From Paludibacteraceae bacterium (GTDB lineage Bacteria; Bacteroidota; Bacteroidia; Bacteroidales; Paludibacteraceae): DNA of 42,906 bases. The notes beneath the pieces are model-generated. The model was not told the DNA's origin. It saw only the letters and a list, made by a program, of their open reading frames with translations, and did no database searches. Every line of letters starts with the position of its first letter. The stretch's first letter is position 1. The translations under genes and the position numbers were made by a program. The DNA is taken from positions 1 to 42,906 of the forward strand of contig JAKSNS010000024.1 in NCBI GenBank assembly GCA_024399545.1, in the 5' to 3' direction. Shown here piece by piece: positions 8,778-16,681 of this stretch.

Positions 8778-9548
8778 TTAGTTCAATACGAAATTGTATG
8801 TTATTGTGCCGACTGCTGGTGCATTGCCTTTAGAAAAACTGTTCTTCTTGGCAGCCTCGACTGCGGAACGGCGTAATGCTTCAGAAGTTATAGTTGTTCC
8901 TGTGGCGATGGTAGCTTCGATAACTTTGCCGTTGGCATCAACACGTATCGCAACAATAATCCTGCCTTGTTCGTTGCCATTGTAAGATGGTTGAGCCAGA
9001 CGGCCTTGGAGCGTTCGTCCGTTGAGTGACCATGAGTTGCCGCCCTGCGAGCCATGTCCTACAGGGTTGCCTGCCTTGCCTTCGCCTTCGCCAGTGCCTT
9101 GCCCGTCGCCAACCTTCTTGAAGGCGTTTCCGGCGATGGATGAAGCCTTGGCACGTTTTTCCTCAGCCTCCTTGCGTGCCTTTTCGGCGGCTGCCTCCTG
9201 ACGTTTGCGCTCATTCTCAGCCTCGATGGCCTTGCGACGGCGTTCACGTTCAAGAGCGACGGAAGGGTCTTCTTGGGTCATGAGTTTTTGGTCGCTGATG
9301 GTTGGCTGTTGCTCTGCGGGCTGTGGGGTGACGGCGGTTGAAGGTGTTGAAGCCTCGGAAGAAGCCTCTTCGGGGGCAGGAGTCTGCTCGCCGAAACCTT
9401 CTTCAAAATCACCGAACGCCACCATTACACCTTCGTCCATTTCGTTGCGCTCCGCCTTCAAACCGCAGTATATAAGCAGCAGGAGGATAAGCCCGGCGAT
9501 GATTGACGTGATTATGGCTGACTGGTATTCGGATTTCTTAATTTTCAT
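8778..9548 (-). CDS. TonB-family energy transducer
   Basis: 256 aa. One N-terminal membrane segment (IITSIIAGLILLLLIYCGL) is followed by a periplasmic Pro/Glu/Ala-rich region and an Arg/Glu/Lys-rich helical stretch (about 105-145), then a Gly-rich linker and a C-terminal TonB domain (GRIIVAIRVDANGKV, ALRRSAVEAAKK, GTITYNFVLN). It carries proton-motive energy from ExbBD to outer-membrane receptors. The TolA-like charged helix makes a TolA-type role possible too. Its ATG overlaps the ExbD stop by one base (TAATG). Confidence 0.88.
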   Translation of the reverse strand: MKIKKSEYQSAIITSIIAGLILLLLIYCGLKAERNEMDEGVMVAFGDFEEGFGEQTPAPEEASSEASTPSTAVTPQPAEQQPTISDQKLMTQEDPSVALERERRRKAIEAENERKRQEAAAEKARKEAEEKRAKASSIAGNAFKKVGDGQGTGEGEGKAGNPVGHGSQGGNSWSLNGRTLQGRLAQPSYNGNEQGRIIVAIRVDANGKVIEATIATGTTITSEALRRSAVEAAKKNSFSKGNAPAVGTITYNFVLN

Positions 9549-9961
9549 TATTCCTTTGGTTTGGTGGCGATGACCAGTTTGAGTCGGTTTTCGTTAGCGA
9601 CATCGAGAACCTTGACAATCTCGCGGTAAGGGACTTCCTCGTCGGCGTAAAGGGCGACGAAAGTGGAAGTGTCTTGTGCTTGTATGCTTTGCAGGTATGG
9701 TGCGAGGTCTTGGAATGCAATGTCGTGAGGTGCCTCGCTGCCGTCTGCCACTTGGTATTCGCCGAGGGTGTTGATAGAGACCTTGACCACATGGGCTTTT
9801 GTGGCAGTCTTGGCTGAACTTTGCGGCAGTTTCACCCTCATGTCGTTAGGGGCGGACATGGTTGACGCCACCATGAAGAAGAGCAACAAGAGGAAGATGA
9901 TGTCCGTCATAGAGGACATCGAGAATTCCGCACTGGTTTTGTTTCGTTTTTTTAGTGCCAT
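9548..9961 (-). CDS. exbD: Biopolymer transport protein ExbD/TolR family
   Basis: 137 aa. One N-terminal membrane helix with the conserved protonatable Asp (SSMTDIIFLLLLFFMVAST), then a periplasmic domain ending in LDVANENRLKLVIAT. With ExbB it forms the inner-membrane proton channel that powers TonB. It lies 2 bases from exbB and overlaps tonB by one base, so the three genes form one operon. Confidence 0.93.
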   Translation of the reverse strand: MALKKRNKTSAEFSMSSMTDIIFLLLLFFMVASTMSAPNDMRVKLPQSSAKTATKAHVVKVSINTLGEYQVADGSEAPHDIAFQDLAPYLQSIQAQDTSTFVALYADEEVPYREIVKVLDVANENRLKLVIATKPKE

Positions 9962-9963
9962 AA

Positions 9964-10656
9964 TCAGTGAGCTGCTGGTTCGTTAAGAAGGTCAAGGAAT
10001 TCCATAGAACTCATCTCGAGACGGCGCATGACAGAGTCGAGTTTCGTGACAAGGTAGTTGTAGGCGAAGAAAGCCACGACACCGACGATGAGACCAGCGA
10101 CAGTGGTCACCATTGCGGTGTAGATACCACCGGAGAGTTGCGAGAGGTTGATAGTATTGCCGCCCGCTTGCTCCATATTGAAGAAAGCCTGAACCATACC
10201 GATGACAGTACCGAGGAAGCCAATCATAGGGCCACCGCCGGCGATTGTAGCCATGAAGGAGAGGCCTTTCTCAAGTTTGGCAATTTCGATGTTACCGACG
10301 TTTTCGATGGCAACAAGAACGTCGCTCATTGGACGGCCGAGGCGAGAGATGCCTTTGTCGATCATACGAGCGGAAGGGGAATCGGTGTTGTGGCAGAGGT
10401 TAACGGCTGCGTCAATCTTGCCATCGTGGATGTAGTCCTTGATGCGGTTCATGAAAGAGGAGTCCTCGTGCGAAGCCTTTTTGAAAACAATGAGACGCTC
10501 GACGAAGATGTAGATTGCGAGGAGGAGTAAAGCCCCGAGGAGAATCATTATCCAGCCTCCGCTGACGCACATGTCAATGAGAGAGATTTCTTTTGGTGCC
10601 TCAGCGGCAACGGTTTCTGCCATGGCGGCAGTAGAGTCAACAATTTGAAGTAACAT
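9964..10656 (-). CDS. exbB: MotA/TolQ/ExbB proton channel family protein
   Basis: 230 aa with three membrane helices: about 30-52 (GGWIMILLGALLLLAIYIF), about 130-155 (MATIAGGGPMIGFLGTVIGM) and about 175-200 (TAMVTTVAGLIVGVVAFFAY). The last two are the conserved MotA/ExbB channel motif. It is the first gene of the exbB-exbD-tonB operon. The upstream spacer to pdxJ is a MITE-like family 2 element, which separates this operon from pdxJ. Confidence 0.94.
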   Translation of the reverse strand: MLLQIVDSTAAMAETVAAEAPKEISLIDMCVSGGWIMILLGALLLLAIYIFVERLIVFKKASHEDSSFMNRIKDYIHDGKIDAAVNLCHNTDSPSARMIDKGISRLGRPMSDVLVAIENVGNIEIAKLEKGLSFMATIAGGGPMIGFLGTVIGMVQAFFNMEQAGGNTINLSQLSGGIYTAMVTTVAGLIVGVVAFFAYNYLVTKLDSVMRRLEMSSMEFLDLLNEPAAH

Positions 10657-10675
10657 ATATTAAAATTTTATTTTA

Positions 10676-10844
10676 GGGTGGTTCTATTAATTATGTTTTT
10701 ATTTTACAGCCTGATTGATATGAGTCTCAACAAAGGAGGAATATAACTAATGGGAGATATATATTCCTTGGAGACGGAGCAGGCTTCGTCTTTACAGGGG
10801 TTGCGGGTAGTTATATAGAAAGCGGGTGGTTAATAGAACCACCC
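10676..10844 (-). repeat. MITE-like family 2, copy A (169 bp) carrying the family 1 core
   Basis: Terminal inverted repeats GGGTGGTTCTATTAA (10676-10690) and its exact complement (10830-10844), flanked by TTTA on both sides (10672-10675 and 10845-10848). An inner inverted pair TATAACTA/TAGTTATA surrounds bases 10769-10804, which match the family 1 core (GACGGAGCAGGCTTCGTC plus TTTACAGGGGTTGC) with one change. The element lies between exbB and pdxJ and supplies the last codons of pdxJ. Confidence 0.85.
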
Positions 10845-11554
10845 TTTAGGCAGTTTAGATAACGGTGGATGGTCTCTTCAAGACCAAGGAAAAGTGCATC
10901 GCAGATGAGAGCGTGGCCAATAGAGACCTCGTCAAGGCAAGGAATCTGTTGATGGAAAAAGGTAAGGTTTCCAAGGGAGAGGTCGTGGCCTGCATTCAAC
11001 CCTAAGCCGAGGGACTTGGCGAGTCTTGCAGCCTCGATGAAAGGAGCGATGGCGGCGTTGCGGTCCTTGGCGTAATTCTTGGCGTAAGGCTCGGTGTAGA
11101 GCTCGATACGGTCGGCTCCTGTGTCAGCCGCCGCACGGATGTTGTCAAGGTCAGTGCCGACAAAGATCGAGACACGAATTTTCTTGTCGTGGAAACGGTC
11201 AACGAGATGGCTGAGATGATCGAGGTTTTTGACACAATCCCACCCACAATTCGACGTAAGTTGCGTTGGAGCGTCGGGAACGAGCGTCACTTGGTGCGGA
11301 ATTACGTCGTCAACTATGCGGTTGAAGCGTTCGTCAGGGTTGCCTTCAATGTTAAATTCGGTAGTAACTTGAGGGCGGAGGTCGTAAACGTCTTTACGGG
11401 TGATGTGGCGTTCGTCTGGACGAGGATGGACTGTAATACCTTGTGCCCCAAATTGTTCACACATCTTTGCAACGTAGATGACATCTGGGTTGTTGCCACC
11501 GCGGGCATTGCGCAGCGTGGCGATTTTGTTAACATTTACACTTAATCGCGTCAT
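10811..11554 (-). CDS. pdxJ: Pyridoxine 5'-phosphate synthase
   Basis: 247 aa. Start [20 protein letters not shown] and motifs [48 protein letters not shown] and [14 protein letters not shown] are typical PdxJ. It condenses 1-deoxyxylulose 5-phosphate and 3-amino-2-oxopropyl phosphate in B6 synthesis. The last 11 or so residues ([11 protein letters not shown]) are read from inside MITE copy A, so the natural C-terminus has been replaced; the catalytic core is not affected. It is divergent from nadK. A TAAATTTG box on this strand at 11592-11599 may be its promoter. Confidence 0.97.
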   Translation of the reverse strand: MTRLSVNVNKIATLRNARGGNNPDVIYVAKMCEQFGAQGITVHPRPDERHITRKDVYDLRPQVTTEFNIEGNPDERFNRIVDDVIPHQVTLVPDAPTQLTSNCGWDCVKNLDHLSHLVDRFHDKKIRVSIFVGTDLDNIRAAADTGADRIELYTEPYAKNYAKDRNAAIAPFIEAARLAKSLGLGLNAGHDLSLGNLTFFHQQIPCLDEVSIGHALICDALFLGLEETIHRYLNCLKGGSINHPLSI

Positions 11555-11557
11555 GTC

Positions 11558-11588
11558 TTTGCCTTGTCAGATTTTTTCCGTATATTTG
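11558..11588 (+). promoter_or_regulatory. Bacteroidota-type promoter of nadK
   Basis: TTTG (11558-11561), 19 bases, TATATTTG (11581-11588): full match to the Bacteroidota primary sigma consensus. The start codon of nadK is 56 bases further on. Confidence 0.8.
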
Positions 11589-11644
11589 CAGCAAATTTAC
11601 GAAAAGTTTTTCAATTAGAAAATAGATAAGGGCAGAAACTTTTT

Positions 11645-12508
11645 ATGAAAATATTAATTTTCGGAAATCGCTACAAAGAAGGCTTTCCAAAAGGGGTTTA
11701 CAGCTTGATTTCCAGTCTAAAAGAAAAAGGTGCGGATTTGCGTTTCGAGAAAGGTTTTGGTTTGCACATCAACGAAGTGATGTCGTTGGACTTGAAGGTC
11801 AATGACCTTTTTGACGAGGTGTCGGGGGCAAATCTGGCGTTGAGCTTCGGTGGAGACGGTACTTTGCTGCGTACGGCAAGTGCGGTTGGCGACCTTGAAA
11901 TCCCTATCCTTGGCATAAACTGCGGGCATTTGGGATTCCTGACCGACGTTCAGGAAGAAGAGTTGTCGCAATTGGCAGACGTGTTGTTGGGTGGCAGGTA
12001 TTCGACGGAAGATAGGGTGGTGCTGAAGACTTCGACGTCAGACGGTCGTGTGCTTTACGCCTTGAACGAGACGGCAGTGCTTAAGCAAGACATTTCTTCA
12101 ATAATAAAGATAAAGACAGCTGTCAACGGCGAGGAGCTTAACACCTATGTGGCTGACGGCCTTTTGGTGGCTACACCTACAGGCTCAACCGCTTATTCAC
12201 TCAGCGTGGGAGGCCCGATTCTTATGCCTGATAGCCATAACCTGATTATCGCGCCAATCGCCTCGCATTCGCTAAACGTGCGGCCGCTTGTGATTCCTGA
12301 CAGTTTCGGTATTGACTTGCAAGTAGAGAGCCGTAATGGAAACTATCTGATGGCTAACGATGGAAACATGTCTGTGGTTGATAATGCTATAAACTTGCAT
12401 ATTGAAAGGGCTGGTTTTTGTGTTAAGATTGTTAGGTTGGACAACCATTCGTTTTTTAAGACGTTGAGGAAGAAATTGCTTTGGGGGGCTAATATAATCA
12501 ATGATTAA
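11645..12508 (+). CDS. nadK: NAD kinase
   Basis: 287 aa. The GGDG motif (residues 69-72, SFGGDGTLLR) and the second signature (ADGLLVATPTGSTAYSLSVGGP) are intact, as is the conserved LGINCGHLGFLTD. It phosphorylates NAD to NADP in the cytoplasm. It has its own promoter, divergent from pdxJ, and is followed closely by fmt. Confidence 0.97.
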   Translation: MKILIFGNRYKEGFPKGVYSLISSLKEKGADLRFEKGFGLHINEVMSLDLKVNDLFDEVSGANLALSFGGDGTLLRTASAVGDLEIPILGINCGHLGFLTDVQEEELSQLADVLLGGRYSTEDRVVLKTSTSDGRVLYALNETAVLKQDISSIIKIKTAVNGEELNTYVADGLLVATPTGSTAYSLSVGGPILMPDSHNLIIAPIASHSLNVRPLVIPDSFGIDLQVESRNGNYLMANDGNMSVVDNAINLHIERAGFCVKIVRLDNHSFFKTLRKKLLWGANIIND

Positions 12509-12521
12509 AGTTTTAGGAAGT

Positions 12522-13466
12522 ATGGAAAAAAGTGATTTGAGGATTGTTTATATGGGTACACCCGATTTTGCGGTGGAGCCTTTGAAGAGACTGGTTGAGC
12601 ATGGTTTTAATATTGTTGCGGTGGTTACTATGCCAGACAAACCTGCCGGGCGTGGTCATAAGATTCAGTTTTCACCAGTAAAGAAGTATGCGCTTGAGCA
12701 GAATCTTCCTGTGCTACAGCCTGAGAAACTGAAGGATGAGGCGTGGCTTGAGACACTGAGGAGTTATAGGGCTGACCTTCAGATTGTAGTGGCTTTCCGT
12801 ATGTTGCCTGAAGTGGTTTGGAATATGCCAGCGATGGGAACTTTCAACCTTCATGCTTCGCTCCTGCCCGAATACCGTGGCGCTGCTCCTATAAACTGGG
12901 CTGTTATCAATGGGGAGAAACGGACGGGTGTTACCACATTTTTCCTTCAGCATGAGATTGACACAGGCGATATAATTATGCAGAAAGCCATTGATTTGAG
13001 TGATGACGACAATGCGGGGACGGTGCATGACAGATTGATGGAGTTGGGTGGCTGCATGGTGGTCGAGACAGTAGAAAAGATTTTGGCTAACGATGTGAAA
13101 CTAAGCAGGCAGCCAGAGGCTGTGTTGAAACCAGCACCTAAGATATTCAAAGAGACCTGCGAATTGCATTTTGACCGTGAGGTGGAGAGTGTGCATAATC
13201 TCGTCCGTGGACTTTCGCCTTACCCTGGTGCATGGTTGACCTGTGGTAATGGCGAGGTGGTGAAGGTGTTCAAGACGCACATTGAGAGGAGTGGGGACAC
13301 CGTTGAGGGCAAAATGGAGAGCGACGGCAAGAAATTCGTGCGTGTGGGGTGTAACGGTGGTTGGCTTTACCTTGACGAGGTGCAAATGGCTGGCAAACGC
13401 AGGATGCCAATAGACGAAATGTTACGTGGCATTCACGACATCGGTTCACTCTTTGTCCTGGTCTGA
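12522..13466 (+). CDS. fmt: Methionyl-tRNA formyltransferase
   Basis: 314 aa from the ATG at 12522 (MEKSDLRIVYMGTPDFA). An in-frame ATG at 12501 would add 7 residues and overlap nadK by 8 bases. The downstream start fits the family N-terminus and has a purine-rich stretch (TTAGGAAGT) just before it. Catalytic signature FNLHASLLPEYRGAAPINWA and MPDKPAGRGH are present; the C-terminal OB-like domain follows. It formylates initiator Met-tRNA. The 3' end overlaps the convergent TPR gene by 21 bases. Confidence 0.95.
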   Translation: MEKSDLRIVYMGTPDFAVEPLKRLVEHGFNIVAVVTMPDKPAGRGHKIQFSPVKKYALEQNLPVLQPEKLKDEAWLETLRSYRADLQIVVAFRMLPEVVWNMPAMGTFNLHASLLPEYRGAAPINWAVINGEKRTGVTTFFLQHEIDTGDIIMQKAIDLSDDDNAGTVHDRLMELGGCMVVETVEKILANDVKLSRQPEAVLKPAPKIFKETCELHFDREVESVHNLVRGLSPYPGAWLTCGNGEVVKVFKTHIERSGDTVEGKMESDGKKFVRVGCNGGWLYLDEVQMAGKRRMPIDEMLRGIHDIGSLFVLV

Positions 13467-15134
13467 GCAGGCAATCTTAAGAATAGACTTGAACTCGGGC
13501 GACTCTCGGATATTGTCGAAGTCGGCATCATTCTTGATTTGCTCGCATGAGAAACCGCCTTTTTCCAAAGCATCCATAAGCAGGAGTGTGGCGGCGTAAG
13601 TGTTATTCAACAAAGAGTACATACATGCTCCATTGTAATAAATCACGCTTAAATACTCAGGGTTTTCATTGTTTTTTTCCAAGATTTTCTGTAGCCAAAA
13701 CTCAGCGTCTCCATCCCTTCCGAGCAAAGCGAAAGCAAAGTGGCGGTAAGAATCGGGTGACGGTACGGTATCAATGGCGATTATCCTCTCGCAGTCGGAT
13801 TTGATTACCCCAAGGTGGGTGTTACGAAAATACTTGTCGCAGATGCGGGCATGTTTGTACAAATACGGCAGGTTGTCAGGTGAATAGAGCAGTGCGGAAT
13901 CAATGTCGCAAAATGCCCCATTAGGGTTGTTCAGGTGGTTTTGGTTGATGTCAGAGCGTAAATAGTAATAATAGGCGAGAGTGTTACTGTCTGTTTCTTG
14001 CCTTGACTTGTTGCCGTCGATTAGTTGGTCCAGACAGGAAGAAGCCTCATCGTAGCGCTCAAACGTTTTGAGAATCATTGATTTGCTGAGCAATATCCAA
14101 TCGGCAGGTTGATTGTTGTTCCTATTGACGATTTTCTCAATCTCTTCGATAATCTCAAGTGCTTTAGCATAATTCCTAACATTGTTGTGGTGTCTGAGCA
14201 AATGGGCAAGGATATGACCGCGAAACTCGTCACTATCTTTTGTCAGCGCAAGGGCTTTCTCGAAATTCTTAATCGCACCCTCCTCATCATTTTCTGTCAC
14301 CGTCTTAATGTCCCCCACAAAATAGTTCCAATAGGCAATGTCTTCTTGTGTGATTGATTTTTCGAGAATACGTTTGGCTATTTCCATAATGTAATCGTAT
14401 TCAAACTCGGCGATTTCGTTGATAATTTGCAAGTTGGGGTCTTTAGAAAACTGGAGGTAATAGAGATAGTCGTCAACAAACTCCTTGTATTTACCTTGAG
14501 TGTATTCAAAGAGTGCGCGTAAACCGTGTGCGCCTGGATTGTCAGGGAACTTCTTCAGGATACTGTTCACCTCCTTGTCACCTTTCTTCGTGTCAGAAGT
14601 CATAAAGTATAACTTGGCAAGTCGCAACCTAACTTCCGTGTCGCCGTTTGACAGTTTTACAGCCTTTTTTATATCCTTGATAGCATCATCGTATTTTCCA
14701 ATCATTTGATAGATTTCAGCACGTTTGATATAAATGCCGTAACTCTTTGGATTAGCCTTGACTGACAACTCGGCATACTTGAGCTTATCGTCAACATTAT
14801 CGCAATAGGCTATCCTGAAAGAGTATAGCGTAGATAAGTCAATGGCATCGTCTGTCGTGTGGGTTGCTATGGCTTCATCCAGTTTCCTTGCCGCCTCGGG
14901 TATGAGGTTTTGATGTTCAAGGGCAATGGCTTGCAGGGTGAGAGCATCTGACGTTAAGCCATAGCGGGCAATAAAGTCGTCGAGCATCTGTTTGTGTGAT
15001 GGGTCTTGATTAGAAATGGCTTTGTTGATGTCCAGGATGGATGCCATTTTTTCCTCTCGAGGGGTTTGAGGGGTTTGCGTAAGGCAGTTAATCAAACAGA
15101 GGAGAGTCAGGGAGATGACGAAAATTTTTCTCAT
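13446..15134 (-). CDS. Secreted or lipid-anchored tetratricopeptide-repeat protein
   Basis: 562 aa. The N-terminal signal peptide ends in LLCLINC; the Cys could be a lipobox Cys but the -1 Asn is atypical. Most of the rest is TPR-like helical repeats, for example GIYIKRAEIYQMIGKYDDAI, VRLRLAKLYFMTSDTKKG and GAIKNFEKALALTKDSDEF. It is probably a periplasmic scaffold; no enzymatic motif was seen. The stop lies inside fmt, a convergent overlap. Family 1 MITE copy 8 begins only 5 bases upstream of the start codon. Confidence 0.8.
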   Translation of the reverse strand: MRKIFVISLTLLCLINCLTQTPQTPREEKMASILDINKAISNQDPSHKQMLDDFIARYGLTSDALTLQAIALEHQNLIPEAARKLDEAIATHTTDDAIDLSTLYSFRIAYCDNVDDKLKYAELSVKANPKSYGIYIKRAEIYQMIGKYDDAIKDIKKAVKLSNGDTEVRLRLAKLYFMTSDTKKGDKEVNSILKKFPDNPGAHGLRALFEYTQGKYKEFVDDYLYYLQFSKDPNLQIINEIAEFEYDYIMEIAKRILEKSITQEDIAYWNYFVGDIKTVTENDEEGAIKNFEKALALTKDSDEFRGHILAHLLRHHNNVRNYAKALEIIEEIEKIVNRNNNQPADWILLSKSMILKTFERYDEASSCLDQLIDGNKSRQETDSNTLAYYYYLRSDINQNHLNNPNGAFCDIDSALLYSPDNLPYLYKHARICDKYFRNTHLGVIKSDCERIIAIDTVPSPDSYRHFAFALLGRDGDAEFWLQKILEKNNENPEYLSVIYYNGACMYSLLNNTYAATLLLMDALEKGGFSCEQIKNDADFDNIRESPEFKSILKIACSDQDKE

Positions 15135-15139
15135 ATTAA

Positions 15140-15217
15140 GTCAAGGTTAAATAATAAATTGGTACGATTTGAAACGCATATATTGTTGGGAGACGTACGA
15201 CGGAGCAGGCTCCACCT
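15140..15217 (+). repeat. MITE-like family 1, copy 8 (degenerate, 3' half lost)
   Basis: The left terminus (gtcaaggttaaataataaattgg) and the segment to tatattgttgggagacg are recognisable, followed by a broken core (cggagcaggctccacc). The right half is missing and is replaced by palindromes of a different sequence. TAA precedes the left end, as in copy 4. Confidence 0.75.
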
Positions 15218-15220
15218 TAA

Positions 15221-15242
15221 GAGACGCACGGCCGTGCGTCTC
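15221..15242. repeat. Perfect 22-bp palindrome
   Basis: GAGACGCACGG followed by CCGTGCGTCTC: a perfect palindrome next to the broken MITE copy 8. It has the GAGACG...CGTCTC form that also begins the family 1 core. Role unknown; a REP-like element is possible. Confidence 0.7.
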
Positions 15243-15275
15243 AACGTGCGGTAGTTAATCGTTTGGTTTTATTTG

Positions 15276-15305
15276 GAAAGAGACGGAGCTTGCCCCGCCT
15301 CTTTC
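15276..15305 (-). terminator. 30-bp imperfect palindrome downstream of the CPMC membrane protein gene
   Basis: Left half GAAAGAGACGGAGC, centre TT, right half GCCCCGCCTCTTTC, pairing with two A-C mismatches. It lies 6 bases past the stop at 15312 and could end transcription on the minus strand, but no T run follows. Confidence 0.35.
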
Positions 15306-15311
15306 GTGGAA

Positions 15312-15830
15312 TTAAAGTTCCTCAATGAACTGTGCAGTGTCGGCGTCTATTTCAATGATTTCGCCTTCGGGTTTGTATTCAAAAGGTTCGTATTTGAAGA
15401 ACCGCATGCGTTTCATGGAACCGTCTTCGGATATGGCGACATTCAACCTCAGACCGATTTCGTTTTTGTTGAGGAAAGAGAGCAATGCTTTCTTGTCCTT
15501 GTCGCGTATCGCAATGCGGATGGCTGCCGTCGAAGGGTTGTTGAAATAGAATTGGTAGCCATTGATTTTTGAGCCGTTATATTTTAACTCTGGTTTGCTA
15601 AAGAACAGGTAGGCTATAGTCAATAGCAAACAGATGACGGAAAGGCAGCCGAGGCACATTGGACACCAGGATTGAGCTTCCATGTTGCCGTAAATAGTCG
15701 CCAGACCAGCGGCTATGGCTATTACAAGGGTTATTGCGGCTTTTGCCAACGCCTTTGGCGATTTGTGTTTGCTGACTTGCGCAGCAACGTCCTCTACCAG
15801 CGATGCTGGTATGTTATCGTTTGTTTTCAT
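15312..15830 (-). CDS. Uncharacterised membrane protein with CPMC motif
   Basis: 172 aa; family not recognised. Two membrane segments: about 31-50 (AITLVIAIAAGLATIYGN) and about 60-80 (CLSVICLLLTIAYLFF), joined by a short loop with SWCPMCLGC, a CxxC pair plus a third Cys at the membrane edge. The C-terminal half (about 85-172) is soluble and charged. A thiol or metal role for the CPMC is possible but unproven. It lies in the same direction as the TPR gene, with repeats between. Confidence 0.65.
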   Translation of the reverse strand: MKTNDNIPASLVEDVAAQVSKHKSPKALAKAAITLVIAIAAGLATIYGNMEAQSWCPMCLGCLSVICLLLTIAYLFFSKPELKYNGSKINGYQFYFNNPSTAAIRIAIRDKDKKALLSFLNKNEIGLRLNVAISEDGSMKRMRFFKYEPFEYKPEGEIIEIDADTAQFIEEL

Positions 15831-15904
15831 CGAATGTTAGTTGTTTATTGGATTAAGAATTTGTTTTTTTATGCCTAATTGGCTCGGGAGAGTAAACCAT
15901 AATC

Positions 15905-16264
15905 CTAATTCCTCATTCGATGAAGGGCAAAAATATAGTAAAGAGTCCTTGGTTTGCTTGATGATGTTATGCGGCAAACAATTGTCTTTGACAATATGTT
16001 GCCAAAATGGTGAACCACATGCTTGTAAGGGGTGTTGTAAACCTTGCCGTGGTTTGTTTGGTGGCGAGTCTGCGATGCACTTCCAAAAGTCGTTGTCAGG
16101 GTATTCTCGACAATAATCCCGACATCGTCAATGCCTCGTTCAAAAACGTGGTACTCGCCATCACTTCTCGATGTGCAGTGGGTGTCGTGCGACAAATTCA
16201 TGCGGCAGGCAATATTGCCAGCCACAAGAAGAATCATCAATATGACAACCTTCACCATTCGCAT
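15905..16264 (-). CDS. Small putative lipoprotein, unknown function
   Basis: 119 aa; not recognised. The N-terminus MRMVKVVILMILLVAGNIAC looks like a lipoprotein signal with Cys20. The mature part is rich in His, Thr and Ser with further Cys residues and no clear domain. Its ATG overlaps the mgtC stop by one base (TGATG), which supports translation. Against this, the mature sequence is unusual and open frames exist on the other strand, so a decayed or spurious frame remains possible. Confidence 0.45.
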   Translation of the reverse strand: MRMVKVVILMILLVAGNIACRMNLSHDTHCTSRSDGEYHVFERGIDDVGIIVENTLTTTFGSASQTRHQTNHGKVYNTPYKHVVHHFGNILSKTIVCRITSSSKPRTLYYIFALHRMRN

Positions 16265-16677
16265 CAGTCGTTGTTAGTCGCTTTATCCTTATTTTTATCC
16301 TTGTCAATCTTTATGTATTTGAAGACCAAGTTGATAAATATAACGCATAATGTGCCTACAACAGCTTCGCGCCAATAGTCGAGGGCGACAAGCGAACCTA
16401 TAGCAGCGGCACACCATAGGGTTGCGGCTGTGGTCATGCCCTTGATAGAGGCACCCTCCTTGAAAATAACGCCGGCACCGAGGAAACCCATTCCAGTCAC
16501 TACCTGTCCTACGATACGCGTGGGGTCAGCCCCAGGCAGTTGCACGATGCAGAACAGCGTGGCGGCAAGTGATACCAGTGACACTGTCCTAATCCCGATG
16601 TACCTGTGGCTGTACTCACGTTCCAAGCCAATCAGGAACCCCAACATTACCGATGTCGCAATCTTTATGTAAATCAT
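16264..16677 (-). CDS. mgtC: MgtC/SapB-family membrane protein
   Basis: 137 aa from the ATG at 16677 (MIYIKIATSVMLGFLIGLERE). The frame is open further upstream, but that part lies inside pyrB. Motifs LGFLIGLEREYSHRYIGIRT and TGMGFLGAGVIFKEG are the MgtC core; four or so membrane helices are visible. MgtC proteins modulate Mg2+ homeostasis and acid or stress survival; the mechanism in Bacteroidales is not known. It starts 4 bases after the pyrB stop, so it is probably cotranscribed. Confidence 0.88.
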   Translation of the reverse strand: MIYIKIATSVMLGFLIGLEREYSHRYIGIRTVSLVSLAATLFCIVQLPGADPTRIVGQVVTGMGFLGAGVIFKEGASIKGMTTAATLWCAAAIGSLVALDYWREAVVGTLCVIFINLVFKYIKIDKDKNKDKATNND

Positions 16678-16681
16678 GGAT

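Noticed and set aside
12501..12521. Upstream ATG of fmt
   Set aside because: Not excluded, but the downstream ATG fits the family N-terminus and avoids overlap with nadK.
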